DNA from: Sphingomonas sp. Leaf21
GTDB lineage: Bacteria; Pseudomonadota; Alphaproteobacteria; Sphingomonadales; Sphingomonadaceae
Assembly: GCF_916858675.1 (NCBI RefSeq)
Contig: NZ_CAKASM010000001.1
Span: forward strand, 532,692-596,691
Direction: 5' to 3'
Length of the DNA stretch: 64,000 bases
Part shown: piece after piece, positions 42,121 to 51,169 of the stretch
Layout of the letters: each line of letters starts with the position of its first letter
Numbering within the stretch: the stretch's first letter is position 1
Translations under genes and position numbers: made by a program
Notes under the pieces: model-generated
What the model was told of the DNA's origin: nothing
The model's database searches: none
What the model saw: the letters and a program-made list of their open reading frames with translations, nothing else

Positions 42121-43971
42121 ATGAAGAACCTTCGAATATCGTCCAAGCTGCTCGTCGCCTTTGGCACCCTTGGCGCCGTCCTGATCGGCCTGGTCGTCTT
42201 CGCCTCGTGGCAAATGAGCACGATGAACGCAAAGGCATCCGACATCGCCTTCAATCGAATGGAGAAGGTGACGCTTGCGGATGATCTTGCGACAGCCATA
42301 GCCAAGTTCCGTGCAGCGGAAGGTGCTCATGTGCTCTCGACCGATCCTGCCACCATGGACAGAATTGCCGCGAAGAAGGATGTCGCACGCGGGATCGCCA
42401 ATGCAAGGCTGGCGAAGCTCAACGAGATCGTGGCGTTGCCGCAGGCCAAGGCGATGCTTGCTACCATCGCCGATCGCTGGCCCGGCTATCTGGAGCTGGA
42501 CACCCGTCTGATGGCATTGTCCCGGCAGAACCAGAACGTCGAGGCTGGCGCCCTGCTCGGTGGCCCGATGATGGCGAAGTTCGACGAGATGGCGAAGGCG
42601 GCGGACGATCTGTCCAACCTGCAGGGGCAACTGGGCCGCGAGGCTGCGCAGGACAATGCCACCACCTACGAGCGTGCCCGCATGCTCATGATGATTGCCC
42701 TGGTGGTAGCACTGGGGGGAATGGCGGCCATCCTGTTCCTGCTCATCCGTCAGATCGCCAGGCCCGTGTCCGGTGCGACGGCCGCTCTCTCTGAGCTGGC
42801 GGCAGGCAAGATGGACGTGATCGTCCCGGATAGCGACCGGGCTGACGAGGTCGGGGCGCTGGCGAAAGCGCTTGGCGGTCTGCGTGACCAGTTGGCGGCG
42901 GCCGAGCGCGCCAAGGCGGAGCAGACGGCGCTCATAGTCGAGAGTATCGGCAAGGGGCTGTCGGGCTTGGCAGAAGGCGACCTCATCTCGCGGGTCGATG
43001 TCGAGTTGACCGGTCCGTTTGCGAAGCTGAAGGCCGACTTCAACAATGCCGCCGAGGCCTTGCAGGCGACGATGGTGCAGGTGTCCCACGCCGCGTCCGG
43101 TATCAACGGCGGCGCCGCCGACATCCGGCAGGCTTCGGACGATCTGTCCCAGCGCACGGAGCAGCAGGCGGCCAGTCTCGAGGAGACAGCCGCCACGATG
43201 GACGAGATCACCGCGACGGTGCGCTCCACCGCCGCGCGCGCGACCAGTGCGGACGAGGCAGTGAAGGGTATGCGTGAGCTTGCCGAGCGCTCGGGCGCAG
43301 TTGTGCGCGAAGCCGTGCAGGCGATGGGCGGTATCGAGCGCACATCCAACGAAATTTCCGAGATCATCTCGGTCATCGACGGCATCGCCTTCCAGACGAA
43401 CCTGTTGGCGTTGAATGCCGGCGTCGAGGCGGCGCGCGCTGGAGACGCGGGCAAGGGTTTCGCCGTCGTGGCATCCGAGGTGCGTGCACTGGCGCAGCGG
43501 TCGGCCGACGCCGCCAAGGACGTGAAGAGCCGCATCACCGCCTCGTCCGAACAGGTCGCCGCTGGCGTGCGGCTGGTCGATCAGACAGGTCACGCCCTGT
43601 CCGAGATCATCGACCGTATCGGCGGTGTCAGCGGGATGGTGTCGGACATTGCATCGGCCGCCGAACAGCAGGCCACCGGCCTGCATCAGGTCAACACGGC
43701 CGTGAGCGAGATGGACGGCGTAACGCAGCAGAATGCCGCGATGGTGGAGGAGGCTACCGCCGCCGCGCGCAGCTTGGCCGACGAAGCTGACAGCCTCAGC
43801 CAGCAGATCGCGCGCTTCCGCACCGGAAATGTCGCATCGGCCTCTGTTTCTCCCGTTCACCAACTCCAGGAGCGCGCCGCGGTCGCCGGTCGGCGGATCG
43901 CGCGGGTCGCGTCGACGCGGACCTTGGGTAATACCGCGCTTGCCGCCGAGGCTGATTGGTCTGAGTTCTGA
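42121..43971 (+). CDS. Methyl-accepting chemotaxis protein
   Basis: 616 residues. TM1 (LLVAFGTLGAVLIGLVVFA) and TM2 (LMMIALVVALGGMAAILFLLI, about 185-205) enclose a 150-residue helical periplasmic sensor of the four-helix-bundle type. A HAMP region follows (RQIARPVSGATAALSELAAG), then methylation helices and the signalling hairpin FQTNLLALNAGVEAARAGDAG. The C-terminus DWSEF resembles the CheR-docking pentapeptide NWETF, so it may be a high-abundance-type receptor. The ligand is unknown. CheW follows 10 bases later. Confidence 0.93.
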   Translation: MKNLRISSKLLVAFGTLGAVLIGLVVFASWQMSTMNAKASDIAFNRMEKVTLADDLATAIAKFRAAEGAHVLSTDPATMDRIAAKKDVARGIANARLAKLNEIVALPQAKAMLATIADRWPGYLELDTRLMALSRQNQNVEAGALLGGPMMAKFDEMAKAADDLSNLQGQLGREAAQDNATTYERARMLMMIALVVALGGMAAILFLLIRQIARPVSGATAALSELAAGKMDVIVPDSDRADEVGALAKALGGLRDQLAAAERAKAEQTALIVESIGKGLSGLAEGDLISRVDVELTGPFAKLKADFNNAAEALQATMVQVSHAASGINGGAADIRQASDDLSQRTEQQAASLEETAATMDEITATVRSTAARATSADEAVKGMRELAERSGAVVREAVQAMGGIERTSNEISEIISVIDGIAFQTNLLALNAGVEAARAGDAGKGFAVVASEVRALAQRSADAAKDVKSRITASSEQVAAGVRLVDQTGHALSEIIDRIGGVSGMVSDIASAAEQQATGLHQVNTAVSEMDGVTQQNAAMVEEATAAARSLADEADSLSQQIARFRTGNVASASVSPVHQLQERAAVAGRRIARVASTRTLGNTALAAEADWSEF

Positions 43972-43981
43972 GGAGCGGCCG

Positions 43982-44425
43982 GTGATACAGCAGCTCATCA
44001 CCTTCGAACTGGGCGGTCAGTTGCTCGGCGTCGATGTCATGGCCATTCGGGAGATCCGCGCCTGGTCGGTCGCGACGCCGCTACCCAATACACCTGCGCA
44101 CGTGTGCGGGGTCGTGAATCTTCGCGGGGTCGTGTTGCCTGTGATCGATCTGCGGCAACTGCTCGGTTGGGGTGTCACTGAGCCCACCCCGCGACATGTC
44201 ATCATCGTCGTCCAGACGGGAAACCAGTTGCAGGGGCTCATCGTCGATGCGGTGAACGACATCGTGGCGATCGATCGGGAGGCCATGCAGCCGCCGCCCG
44301 AGCTTGGCGAGCGGCGTTGCGGTCGTGTCATCGAGGGTATCGTCACGGTCGAGGATCGCATGGTCATGATGATGGCGCTCGCCTGTATCGAGACAGAGCA
44401 GGATGTCATGCCGAACGCAGCCTGA
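43982..44425 (+). CDS. cheW: Chemotaxis coupling protein CheW
   Basis: 147 residues from a GTG at 43982 with GAGGAGCGGCC before it. FELGGQLLGVDVMAIREIRAW, CGVVNLRGVVLPVIDLRQLLG and VDAVNDIVAI are the CheW beta-barrel signature; CheW links receptors to the CheA kinase. It is coupled to the adjacent MCP. No cheA, cheR or cheB appears, so the pair must feed a system encoded elsewhere. An imperfectly placed hairpin (GATCGCC/GGCGATC, 44424-44448) overlaps the stop. Confidence 0.92.
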   Translation: MIQQLITFELGGQLLGVDVMAIREIRAWSVATPLPNTPAHVCGVVNLRGVVLPVIDLRQLLGWGVTEPTPRHVIIVVQTGNQLQGLIVDAVNDIVAIDREAMQPPPELGERRCGRVIEGIVTVEDRMVMMMALACIETEQDVMPNAA

Positions 44426-44627
44426 TCGCCCGCTGGGCACTGGCGATCCTCTGGATGCAAGGGCGACGAACTCTATGGTTTGATATCGACCGCGCGCATT
44501 GCGCCCTACCGGTCGTGGTGACGATCGTCAGGAGTCGTGATGCCGGAGCTGGAACGACACAATGGAACAGCACGGATGCCGGAACGAACCACATCCGGTC
44601 ATTCAACGCCTCTTATCTGACGTCCGT

Positions 44628-45740
44628 TTATCGTCTCGCGAATAGCTCGACCATGCTATTTGGCGCGTCCGGCCCAAAGAAGCGTTCGAGATTGGCGGCG
44701 CTGCGCTGCGCGACCGGGCCGCTGCGCGCGAACAGGTCGCATTCGTAATCGGCCAGCGCGTCCTCGCGGTCGCCGCCGCCAAGGACGAGCGCTCGCGCCA
44801 GTTCCGCGCCATCAAGCAGGGCGAGGTTGGCGCCTTCACCCGCGAACGGCGACATCAGATGTGCCGCGTCCCCCAGCAGCGTGACGCCCGGCACTCGGGG
44901 CCAGGTGAGCGACGGCGGCAGTGCATGAATGGGACGAACGATCGGCCGCGCATCGCCGCCGGTGATCAGCGCTCGGAGCGATGGCGCCCACTCGTCGAAC
45001 AGGGACGCGACCCGCTCCGTCAGCGACGCCGCGTTGCGCGTCAGCCATGTCTCCGGCCGGTTCACCGCGACATAGGTGTGAATGCTGCCATCGGCGTTGC
45101 GGTGCGCCAGGATGCCTTGGCCGGATGCCACGGCCATCAGCGTGCCCGTTCCGATCACCTTCGCCGCGGCGCTCGCGCGCGGATCGTCGGCAGCGAGGTG
45201 CAGCTCGAGGAAGCAGGTGCCGGTATAACTGGGGCGGGTATCGGTCACGAGCGAGCGGACCCGGGACCAAGCGCCGTCCGCGCCGACCAGCAGCGTCGTC
45301 TGCGTCTCCGAACCGTCAGAGAACGTGACCCTATGGCAACCCCGTCCGGTCGCCTGGATCGAGACGACCTTGTTATTCCAGCGCACCAGGCCGGGCGGCA
45401 ACACGTCCAGCAGCAACCGGCGAAGCTCGCCGCGATCCACCTCCGGCCGTGCCGATGCGGGATCGCCGGTCCGGTCGAGGAGCACCGTCCCCTTCCGGTC
45501 GACGATCCGCTTGGCGTCTTCGCCTGGGCGCACCAGTCGTCGGTATGCCTCAAACAGCCCCGCCGCGCGGAGCGCACGCTGACCGCTATGCTGGTGCAGG
45601 TCGAGCAGCCCGCCCTGCGTTCGCGCGTCCGGCGACGCCTCACCCTCGTGGACGACGACCTTCACGCCGTGCATGTGCAAAATGCCGGCAAGGATCAGGC
45701 CGCCTAGACCCGCGCCGATGATGGTGACTTCTTCCCGCAT
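44628..45740 (-). CDS. TetX-like FAD-dependent monooxygenase
   Basis: 370 residues. TIIGAGLGGLILAGILHMHG is the FAD Rossmann motif, GGLLDLHQHSGQRALRAAGL matches the TetX segment GGxLDLHxxSGQ, VGADGAWSRVR is the DG motif, and LLGDAAHLMSPFAGEGANLAL the GD motif. Family members hydroxylate aromatic or polyketide compounds; TetX itself inactivates tetracyclines. Overall similarity to TetX is moderate, so antibiotic inactivation should not be assumed. It stands alone with a 331-base gap upstream. Confidence 0.82.
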   Translation of the reverse strand: MREEVTIIGAGLGGLILAGILHMHGVKVVVHEGEASPDARTQGGLLDLHQHSGQRALRAAGLFEAYRRLVRPGEDAKRIVDRKGTVLLDRTGDPASARPEVDRGELRRLLLDVLPPGLVRWNNKVVSIQATGRGCHRVTFSDGSETQTTLLVGADGAWSRVRSLVTDTRPSYTGTCFLELHLAADDPRASAAAKVIGTGTLMAVASGQGILAHRNADGSIHTYVAVNRPETWLTRNAASLTERVASLFDEWAPSLRALITGGDARPIVRPIHALPPSLTWPRVPGVTLLGDAAHLMSPFAGEGANLALLDGAELARALVLGGGDREDALADYECDLFARSGPVAQRSAANLERFFGPDAPNSMVELFARR

Positions 45741-46070
45741 GTCTCGCGCTCCTCGCTCGCACGGGCTGGGCCCGTGTCGACGTTGATGGAGCCACTGGTC
45801 GGCGAACCGCCGACGTATGCGCGACGGGTGGTGGCAACCACGCCGTCGTTTTTCGCAGCATGACCTGATTAGGACGGAATCACGCGCCGGGCAATCGCAA
45901 GGCGGCCGATCAATGTCACGCCTGCCACTCGCGCCCATGCGATCGACGGCGGCGGCGCATCGATGGGCGGACGACAGGCGTCGCGTGGCTGTTCGCGATG
46001 AGCGCGCGCGTCAGCGCGGTCCAGCGGACGAGTGCATGGCGTATGGCAGCCGCAGGAACTTAAATTGCCA
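45741..46070 (+). other. Gap between TetX-like gene and GH29 number two
   Basis: 330 bases without a supported gene. It must hold the promoter of the minus-strand monooxygenase (near 45760-45900) and the 3' end of the GH29 transcript. Open frames on both strands lack ribosome sites. I see no hairpin with a T-tract. Confidence 0.3.
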
Positions 46071-47756
46071 TCATGCTGCTACGTTGGGACCCGAGATGAT
46101 GAGGCCGCACCCGATCGGACGTCGCGCCGTCGCTGGCAGCGTGACCTCCAGCGCGTCGGCGGTCCGCCGGAACGCGAGTGGCGGGCCGCCGTCCGCCATC
46201 GTCACGCGACTGACCTGCCCCTGCATCGTGGGGTTGTTGCCGCCCAGCAGCGTGAGCCGGGCGACGTTGTCCTCGGGCCATCCCAGCAGGAAGGCGTGAA
46301 GATTGCCGTCCCGCGTGGCGTAGCGAATGTCGCGCGCGGTATAGGGCGACTTGGGACCACCCTCGGAGAACAGACCGGCATTCGCCTTGGTCGGTCCCTC
46401 GCCGTTGATCGTCCAGGGCCGCGTGCCATAGATCGCGCCGCCGAACCGGCCCATCCAGGCAGCGATCTCCTCGACGATCCGTTCTTCCTTCTCGTCGATC
46501 GTCCCGTCGCCGCGCATCGGCACCGAAAGCATCAAATTGCCGTTCTTCGACACCACGTCGCACAGCGTATGGATAACCGTCGCCGCCGACTTGTACCCGT
46601 CGCGCGCATAGAGATCCGCATCATAATGCCAGTTGCCGATGCACGTGTCGGTCTGCCACGGAAAGCGCTCGATATAGTTCTTCCCCCCGCGCTCGACATC
46701 GTCGACGATACCCATGCGACGCTGCGGCGGGGTCATCTTGGCGGTGACCACCGCCTCAAGCCGCCCATCATTCCATTTCATCGACTGATTATAGTACCAC
46801 GCCGCAAATTCGAGGCCGTACTGCTCAAGCGGCAGGTCGAAATTGTCGAAATAGATCATGTCGGGCCGATGCTGCTGGACCAGATCCTGGCAGCGAAGCA
46901 GCCAGTTGCGGGCGAAGTCGGTGCCGGCGGGAACCCCTTCGGTCCACAGGCGATCGGTCGCCTCGTGCCAGGCATTGGCGGCGTCGACGGTGCGGATGCC
47001 GTCGGGCATCGGCATGTGGCGCCCGCAATAGAGCGCCTGCGGATCGAGGCCCTGCCACCATTTGCCCCGCCCCTGCGCGGCGGTCAGCTTCCACGCGTCG
47101 TAGCGCTGGCCCGCGCGGGGCCCTTCGGGATCATAGCCATAGGCCGGCTGGTTCCAGTGCCAGGCATGTGCCGAATGGTTGGAAACGGCGAAGCGCATGC
47201 CCCGCTCGCGCGCCAGCTTGGCCCAGGTGCCGACGATGTCCTTGCGCGGGCCAACGCGGGTCGAGTTCCACGGATGGTGCGCGGATGCATACATGTCGAG
47301 ATTGTCGTGATGGTTGGCCAGCGCCATGAAGTATTTGGCACCCGCCCGCTTGTACAGGTCGAGCTGGCGCGCCGGGTCCCAGCGCTCTGCCTTCCACTTG
47401 TTTTGGATTTCCATGAAGCCGACATCGGCAGGATGTCCGTAATGCTTGACATGATGAGCATAGGCCCGCGATCCGGGCAGGTACATGTCGCGCGCATACC
47501 AATCCCCGGCTTCGGGAACGCATTGCGCGGTCCAGTGCGCCCAGATGCCGAACTTGGCATCGCGGAACCAGTCGGGCACGCTATAGCCCGCCGTCAGCGA
47601 TGCCCAATCGGGGGTGAAGCGCACGGGCGGCGCCACCTTCAGGGCGCGCCCCGCCCCGACCGGTGTCGGCACCGTGGTCACCGCCGACACCGCGGCGGGT
47701 GCCAGCGCGGTTGCCGCCAGGCCGCCGCCGATCATTTCGCGCCGTGTCGTCTTCAT
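46071..47756 (-). CDS. GH29 alpha-L-fucosidase, Tat-exported (copy 2)
   Basis: 561 residues from the ATG at 47756; TTRREMIGGGLAATALA is a twin-arginine signal. FGIWAHWTAQCVPEAGDWYA, ANHHDNLDMY, WNSTRVGPRKDIVG and MIYFDNFDLP (nucleophile Asp near residue 304) parallel copy 1 throughout, including the C-terminal beta-sandwich. It lies 76 bases behind a TBDR on the same strand, forming a receptor-fucosidase pair. The two copies differ most in the linker after the signal and in the region around residues 200-270, suggesting different fucosides. Confidence 0.88.
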   Translation of the reverse strand: MKTTRREMIGGGLAATALAPAAVSAVTTVPTPVGAGRALKVAPPVRFTPDWASLTAGYSVPDWFRDAKFGIWAHWTAQCVPEAGDWYARDMYLPGSRAYAHHVKHYGHPADVGFMEIQNKWKAERWDPARQLDLYKRAGAKYFMALANHHDNLDMYASAHHPWNSTRVGPRKDIVGTWAKLARERGMRFAVSNHSAHAWHWNQPAYGYDPEGPRAGQRYDAWKLTAAQGRGKWWQGLDPQALYCGRHMPMPDGIRTVDAANAWHEATDRLWTEGVPAGTDFARNWLLRCQDLVQQHRPDMIYFDNFDLPLEQYGLEFAAWYYNQSMKWNDGRLEAVVTAKMTPPQRRMGIVDDVERGGKNYIERFPWQTDTCIGNWHYDADLYARDGYKSAATVIHTLCDVVSKNGNLMLSVPMRGDGTIDEKEERIVEEIAAWMGRFGGAIYGTRPWTINGEGPTKANAGLFSEGGPKSPYTARDIRYATRDGNLHAFLLGWPEDNVARLTLLGGNNPTMQGQVSRVTMADGGPPLAFRRTADALEVTLPATARRPIGCGLIISGPNVAA

Positions 47757-47832
47757 CTCAGCATCTCCCGAACTGTCTTGGTATCGGTCGGCTCGCCCGC
47801 GCACGCGGTGGGGCGATCCGACCCTTCAGTGC

Positions 47833-50646
47833 TTAGAAGCGGAACCGGACACCGCCCGTGAACCGCCGACCGGTGAAGCCCTCGAACGAGAACAGGCCGA
47901 AGGAATTGACCTGCTTGGCATGCGCGTCGAGCAGGTTGGTCACGTCCATGCTGACATCGACGGCGGGCGAAATCTTGTAGCTGATCGACCCGTCGAGCTG
48001 ACCATAGGGCTCGACGAAATTCCCGTCGCCAAAGGTTCCGCCGCCATTGGAGTAGCGACCGCGATAGGAATAGGATCCGCGCACCGCGAAGCCCGCCTTC
48101 TCGAAATAGCCGCCGATATTGTAATTGTGCTTGGCGACACCGTCGAGCGGGAATGCCTCGCCGCCCTGGGTGCGGGGGATCGAGGGCGCGTCGATATATG
48201 TGTAGTTGCCGAACAGCCCCAGCCCGTCCAGCGCGGTGGTGATGTAGGAGAAGGGCAGCTGCGCGGCGAGCTCGATACCCTTCACGTCGCCATTCAGCAG
48301 GTTCAGCGGCTGGTTGCGGCGGAATTCCAGCGTCGAGGACCCACCGGTGCGCAGCGACACCGTATAGACCTCGGTCGTCTGGCCCGAGACGATATAGTCG
48401 GTCAGGTGCTTGTAGAAGGCCGCCACCGACAACAGCCCGCCCCGCGCGAAATAATATTCGAGCGATAGGTCGAGTTGATCGGACTTGTAGGGGCGAAGCG
48501 TCGGATTGCCCGAGTTGATCGCGCGCACATTGGCGTCGACCGACGTACCGGCGGACAGCTGGCCGAGCCCCGGCCGCCCGATCACGCGCGCCGCCGCGCC
48601 GCGGATCAGCAGCTCTGGCGTCAGGTTGTAGCGGATGTTGAGGCTGGGCAGCAGCGCGCTGTAGACACCCTTGACCGATGTCTGCCCCGCGGCGGGCACC
48701 GTGACATTGACCCGGTCCGGCTCGATAATGATGTTGTTCAGGTCGGGGATGAGCCCGATCGAGGTCGTCCGCGTCTGGACCCAGCGCAGGCCGATATTGC
48801 CAGCCAGCCGCTCGTCGCCGTTCATGAAGTCGGTGCGGTAATAGGCCGCGAAGGTCTTCTCGCCGACATCGAAACCCTGGCCTGCCTGGGGGGGCACGTT
48901 CTGGTCGTCGAAATAGGCGGCGCGCGGCACGATCGCGTCGAACTTGCCGGTGTCGACGACGAGAAACTGCGGATTGCCGGGCAGTCCCGAAAAATCGCCC
49001 GGCGTCAGGAAGCCGCCAGCCGGGATGCCGCCGCCGCCCTCGATTCCCGGCGTCACGGCCAGCTTGCCGCCCGACAAGGCGGCGATCTGGTCGGCGTTCA
49101 GGACCGCGAAGCCCGCCGTATTCCGGAAGCGGCGATCGCTGGCATAGACGCCTGCCTTGACCGAACGGAAGAAGCCGCCATCAGACAGGGCATAGGTCGC
49201 GTCGAAGCGCCCCTCCCAATTGCGATCCGTGCTGGTGAAGGCGGCGAGATCGGCGACGTTCAGGTAGAAGTTGTTGGCGTTGAGCTGGTCATAGCCACGC
49301 ACGAAGTCGATCGACGGTCCGTTGCCGATACCGTTGGGGAAGCTGACCGCCGCCGACGCGCGTGCCTGCGCCTGCAGCCCGAAATTGCGATTGTTGTTGG
49401 TCGACCGGAAATAGGCGCCCTGCCCTTCCAGGGTCAGCGCGCCGCTCGTCCATTTGACGCCCTGCGCCAGCGACAGCACCTCGATCCGCGCGAAGGTGCC
49501 ACGCGCCGTCGCCTGGTTGCTGATTCCGTCGGCGTCGAGCGTGGTCAGGAAACCCTGCGATCCACCCAGCAACTGGCTGTTGAAGCCGGTATCGATGACG
49601 CTCGACTGCACCCCGTAATTGGTGCCGCCCGCTATCTGTGGCGCGATGTCGGTCAGCCGAAGCTGCGCGCGGCGTGTATAGGTGTCGTTGTTGAACCGGC
49701 TGTAAAAGGCGTCGCCATAGATTTCGAGCGAGTCGTTCGGCTTGAACTGATACCCCAATATGCCGGTCAGGCGCTCGCGACGGCCGCGATTGTTCCAGAC
49801 GTCATAACCATGCATGAAACTGTAGGTGTCGTTGAAATCGCCATCGCGATTGTAATCGATCGGGGGCGTCTTGCCGCCTTGGACAGCCTGCCCCGCCGCA
49901 TTGAACAGCGGCGATTCCCGGCTCGTCTCGGCGCCATAGGTGTTGACGAACTTTTCCAGGAATTCGCGCTTTTCATAAGCGATCCCGGCATTGACGCCGA
50001 ACGTCCCGCTCTTGTTGACCCAGTTGCCCAGCACCGCGACGCGCGGGGTCACCTTGTCGCGCTCCTGCTCGTACACGCCTTCGACCGAGGCGCTGACCGT
50101 CGTCTTGCCGATGTCCAGCGCGCGGGCCGTCTGCACGTTGACGGTGCCGGACAACCCGCCCTCGATCATGTCGCTGGTCGGCGACTTGATGACCTCGACC
50201 GCGCTGGTGAACAACGCGGAGAAGGCGGTGAAGTCGAACGAGCGCGTGCCGCCGCTGCCCAGCGTACGGCCATTATACTGAACGCGGGTGAATTCCTGTG
50301 GCAGACCACGGATCGACACCCCTGACCCCTCGCCCGCCGACCGCGTGATCTGCACGCCGGTGATGCGCTGGAGCGACTCCGCCAGGTTGAGGTCCGGAAA
50401 CTGGCCGATATCCTCGGCCGAGATGACGTCGCTCACCACATCGGCACGACGTTTGGCCTCGTTGGCGAGGTCGAGCGAGCGGCGGAAACCGGTGACGACA
50501 ATCTCGTCGCCCGTCTGAGCCACCGGGGCCGCAGCGTCCGTGCCGCCCGCCTGAGCAGCCTCCACTGGTTGCACAGTTTGCGCCATCGCGCCGCTCTCGC
50601 AGAACAGCAATGCCGATACCGTCGTCAGCAGGATCGCTCGCGTCAT
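47833..50646 (-). CDS. TonB-dependent receptor, carbohydrate type
   Basis: 937 residues from MTRAILLTTVSALLF; GGGAGGATGT immediately upstream sets the start at 50646. DEIVVTGFRRSLDLANEAKR, SDVISAEDIGQFPDLNLAE and LQRITGVQITRSAGEGSGVS are the hallmark N-terminal sequence of the Caulobacter/Xanthomonas carbohydrate TBDR class; the barrel ends GVRFRF. There is no STN domain. Together with the adjacent GH29 it probably imports fucose-containing oligosaccharides. A good sigma-70-like promoter is visible upstream. Confidence 0.92.
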   Translation of the reverse strand: MTRAILLTTVSALLFCESGAMAQTVQPVEAAQAGGTDAAAPVAQTGDEIVVTGFRRSLDLANEAKRRADVVSDVISAEDIGQFPDLNLAESLQRITGVQITRSAGEGSGVSIRGLPQEFTRVQYNGRTLGSGGTRSFDFTAFSALFTSAVEVIKSPTSDMIEGGLSGTVNVQTARALDIGKTTVSASVEGVYEQERDKVTPRVAVLGNWVNKSGTFGVNAGIAYEKREFLEKFVNTYGAETSRESPLFNAAGQAVQGGKTPPIDYNRDGDFNDTYSFMHGYDVWNNRGRRERLTGILGYQFKPNDSLEIYGDAFYSRFNNDTYTRRAQLRLTDIAPQIAGGTNYGVQSSVIDTGFNSQLLGGSQGFLTTLDADGISNQATARGTFARIEVLSLAQGVKWTSGALTLEGQGAYFRSTNNNRNFGLQAQARASAAVSFPNGIGNGPSIDFVRGYDQLNANNFYLNVADLAAFTSTDRNWEGRFDATYALSDGGFFRSVKAGVYASDRRFRNTAGFAVLNADQIAALSGGKLAVTPGIEGGGGIPAGGFLTPGDFSGLPGNPQFLVVDTGKFDAIVPRAAYFDDQNVPPQAGQGFDVGEKTFAAYYRTDFMNGDERLAGNIGLRWVQTRTTSIGLIPDLNNIIIEPDRVNVTVPAAGQTSVKGVYSALLPSLNIRYNLTPELLIRGAAARVIGRPGLGQLSAGTSVDANVRAINSGNPTLRPYKSDQLDLSLEYYFARGGLLSVAAFYKHLTDYIVSGQTTEVYTVSLRTGGSSTLEFRRNQPLNLLNGDVKGIELAAQLPFSYITTALDGLGLFGNYTYIDAPSIPRTQGGEAFPLDGVAKHNYNIGGYFEKAGFAVRGSYSYRGRYSNGGGTFGDGNFVEPYGQLDGSISYKISPAVDVSMDVTNLLDAHAKQVNSFGLFSFEGFTGRRFTGGVRFRF

Positions 50647-50701
50647 ACATCCTCCCATGGGTTTAATGAACCCTCAGCCATTAGTGGCTTTCGTTGGTGA
50701 T

Positions 50702-50730
50702 AGTATGCTTTCATTTACGGGCGTCGTCAA
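50702..50730 (-). promoter_or_regulatory. Sigma-70-like promoter of the TBDR-GH29 pair
   Basis: On the minus strand TTGACG (50730-50725), a 17-base spacer, and CATACT (50707-50702) lie 56 bases before the TBDR start. Spacing is ideal and both hexamers deviate little from consensus. The surrounding sequence is AT-rich compared with the genome background. Confidence 0.5.
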
Positions 50731-50842
50731 TCATTAGTCTGACAATCTTTAACCGCCTGCGGCGGTGTCGGAATGGCGAGACGACGACGTCACCCACCAT
50801 CCATTCCTCGCATACAATCGATTGCTGACGTTCATAAAAAAT

Positions 50843-50869
50843 CGGCCTGAGATGCTTGCTCTCAGGCCG
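50843..50869 (-). terminator. Strong intrinsic terminator (minus strand)
   Basis: CGGCCTGAGA (50843-50852) pairs perfectly with TCTCAGGCCG (50860-50869) across a 7-base loop. Read on the minus strand the stem is followed by ATTTTTT, a full intrinsic terminator. The nearest upstream gene is the SDR, whose stop is 300 bases away; the stretch 50870-51169 holds no convincing protein gene, so it is either a long 3' UTR or a non-coding transcript. Confidence 0.7.
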
Positions 50870-51169
50870 CAAAGTATGAGCGGGGAGACCACTCGAAAGG
50901 AAATCGTAGCAACCATGCCCGCGATCGTAAATGGGCTATCCTGATTTCACTAATGCTATTCAGGATCGAGCACGTCATCAGGAGGCTCCCGTTCGCTCGA
51001 ACCCGTTGCGATCCTTCGTCTGTGGCAGGCCGTGGGGCTTGGTCGATCGCGGCCCAACGTTCGACACCGGCCCCATGAACGGCGAATGACCGCCAGCGGG
51101 CGGGAGCGGCCGTAAAGTTCGTGTCCATCGTTTGGGCGTGCCCGCTACGCCACCGGCACGCCCGAGCAC

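Noticed and set aside
44424..44448. Inverted repeat GATCGCC/GGCGATC overlapping the cheW stop as a terminator
   Set aside because: Loop of 11 bases, no T-tract, and overlap with coding sequence make termination doubtful.
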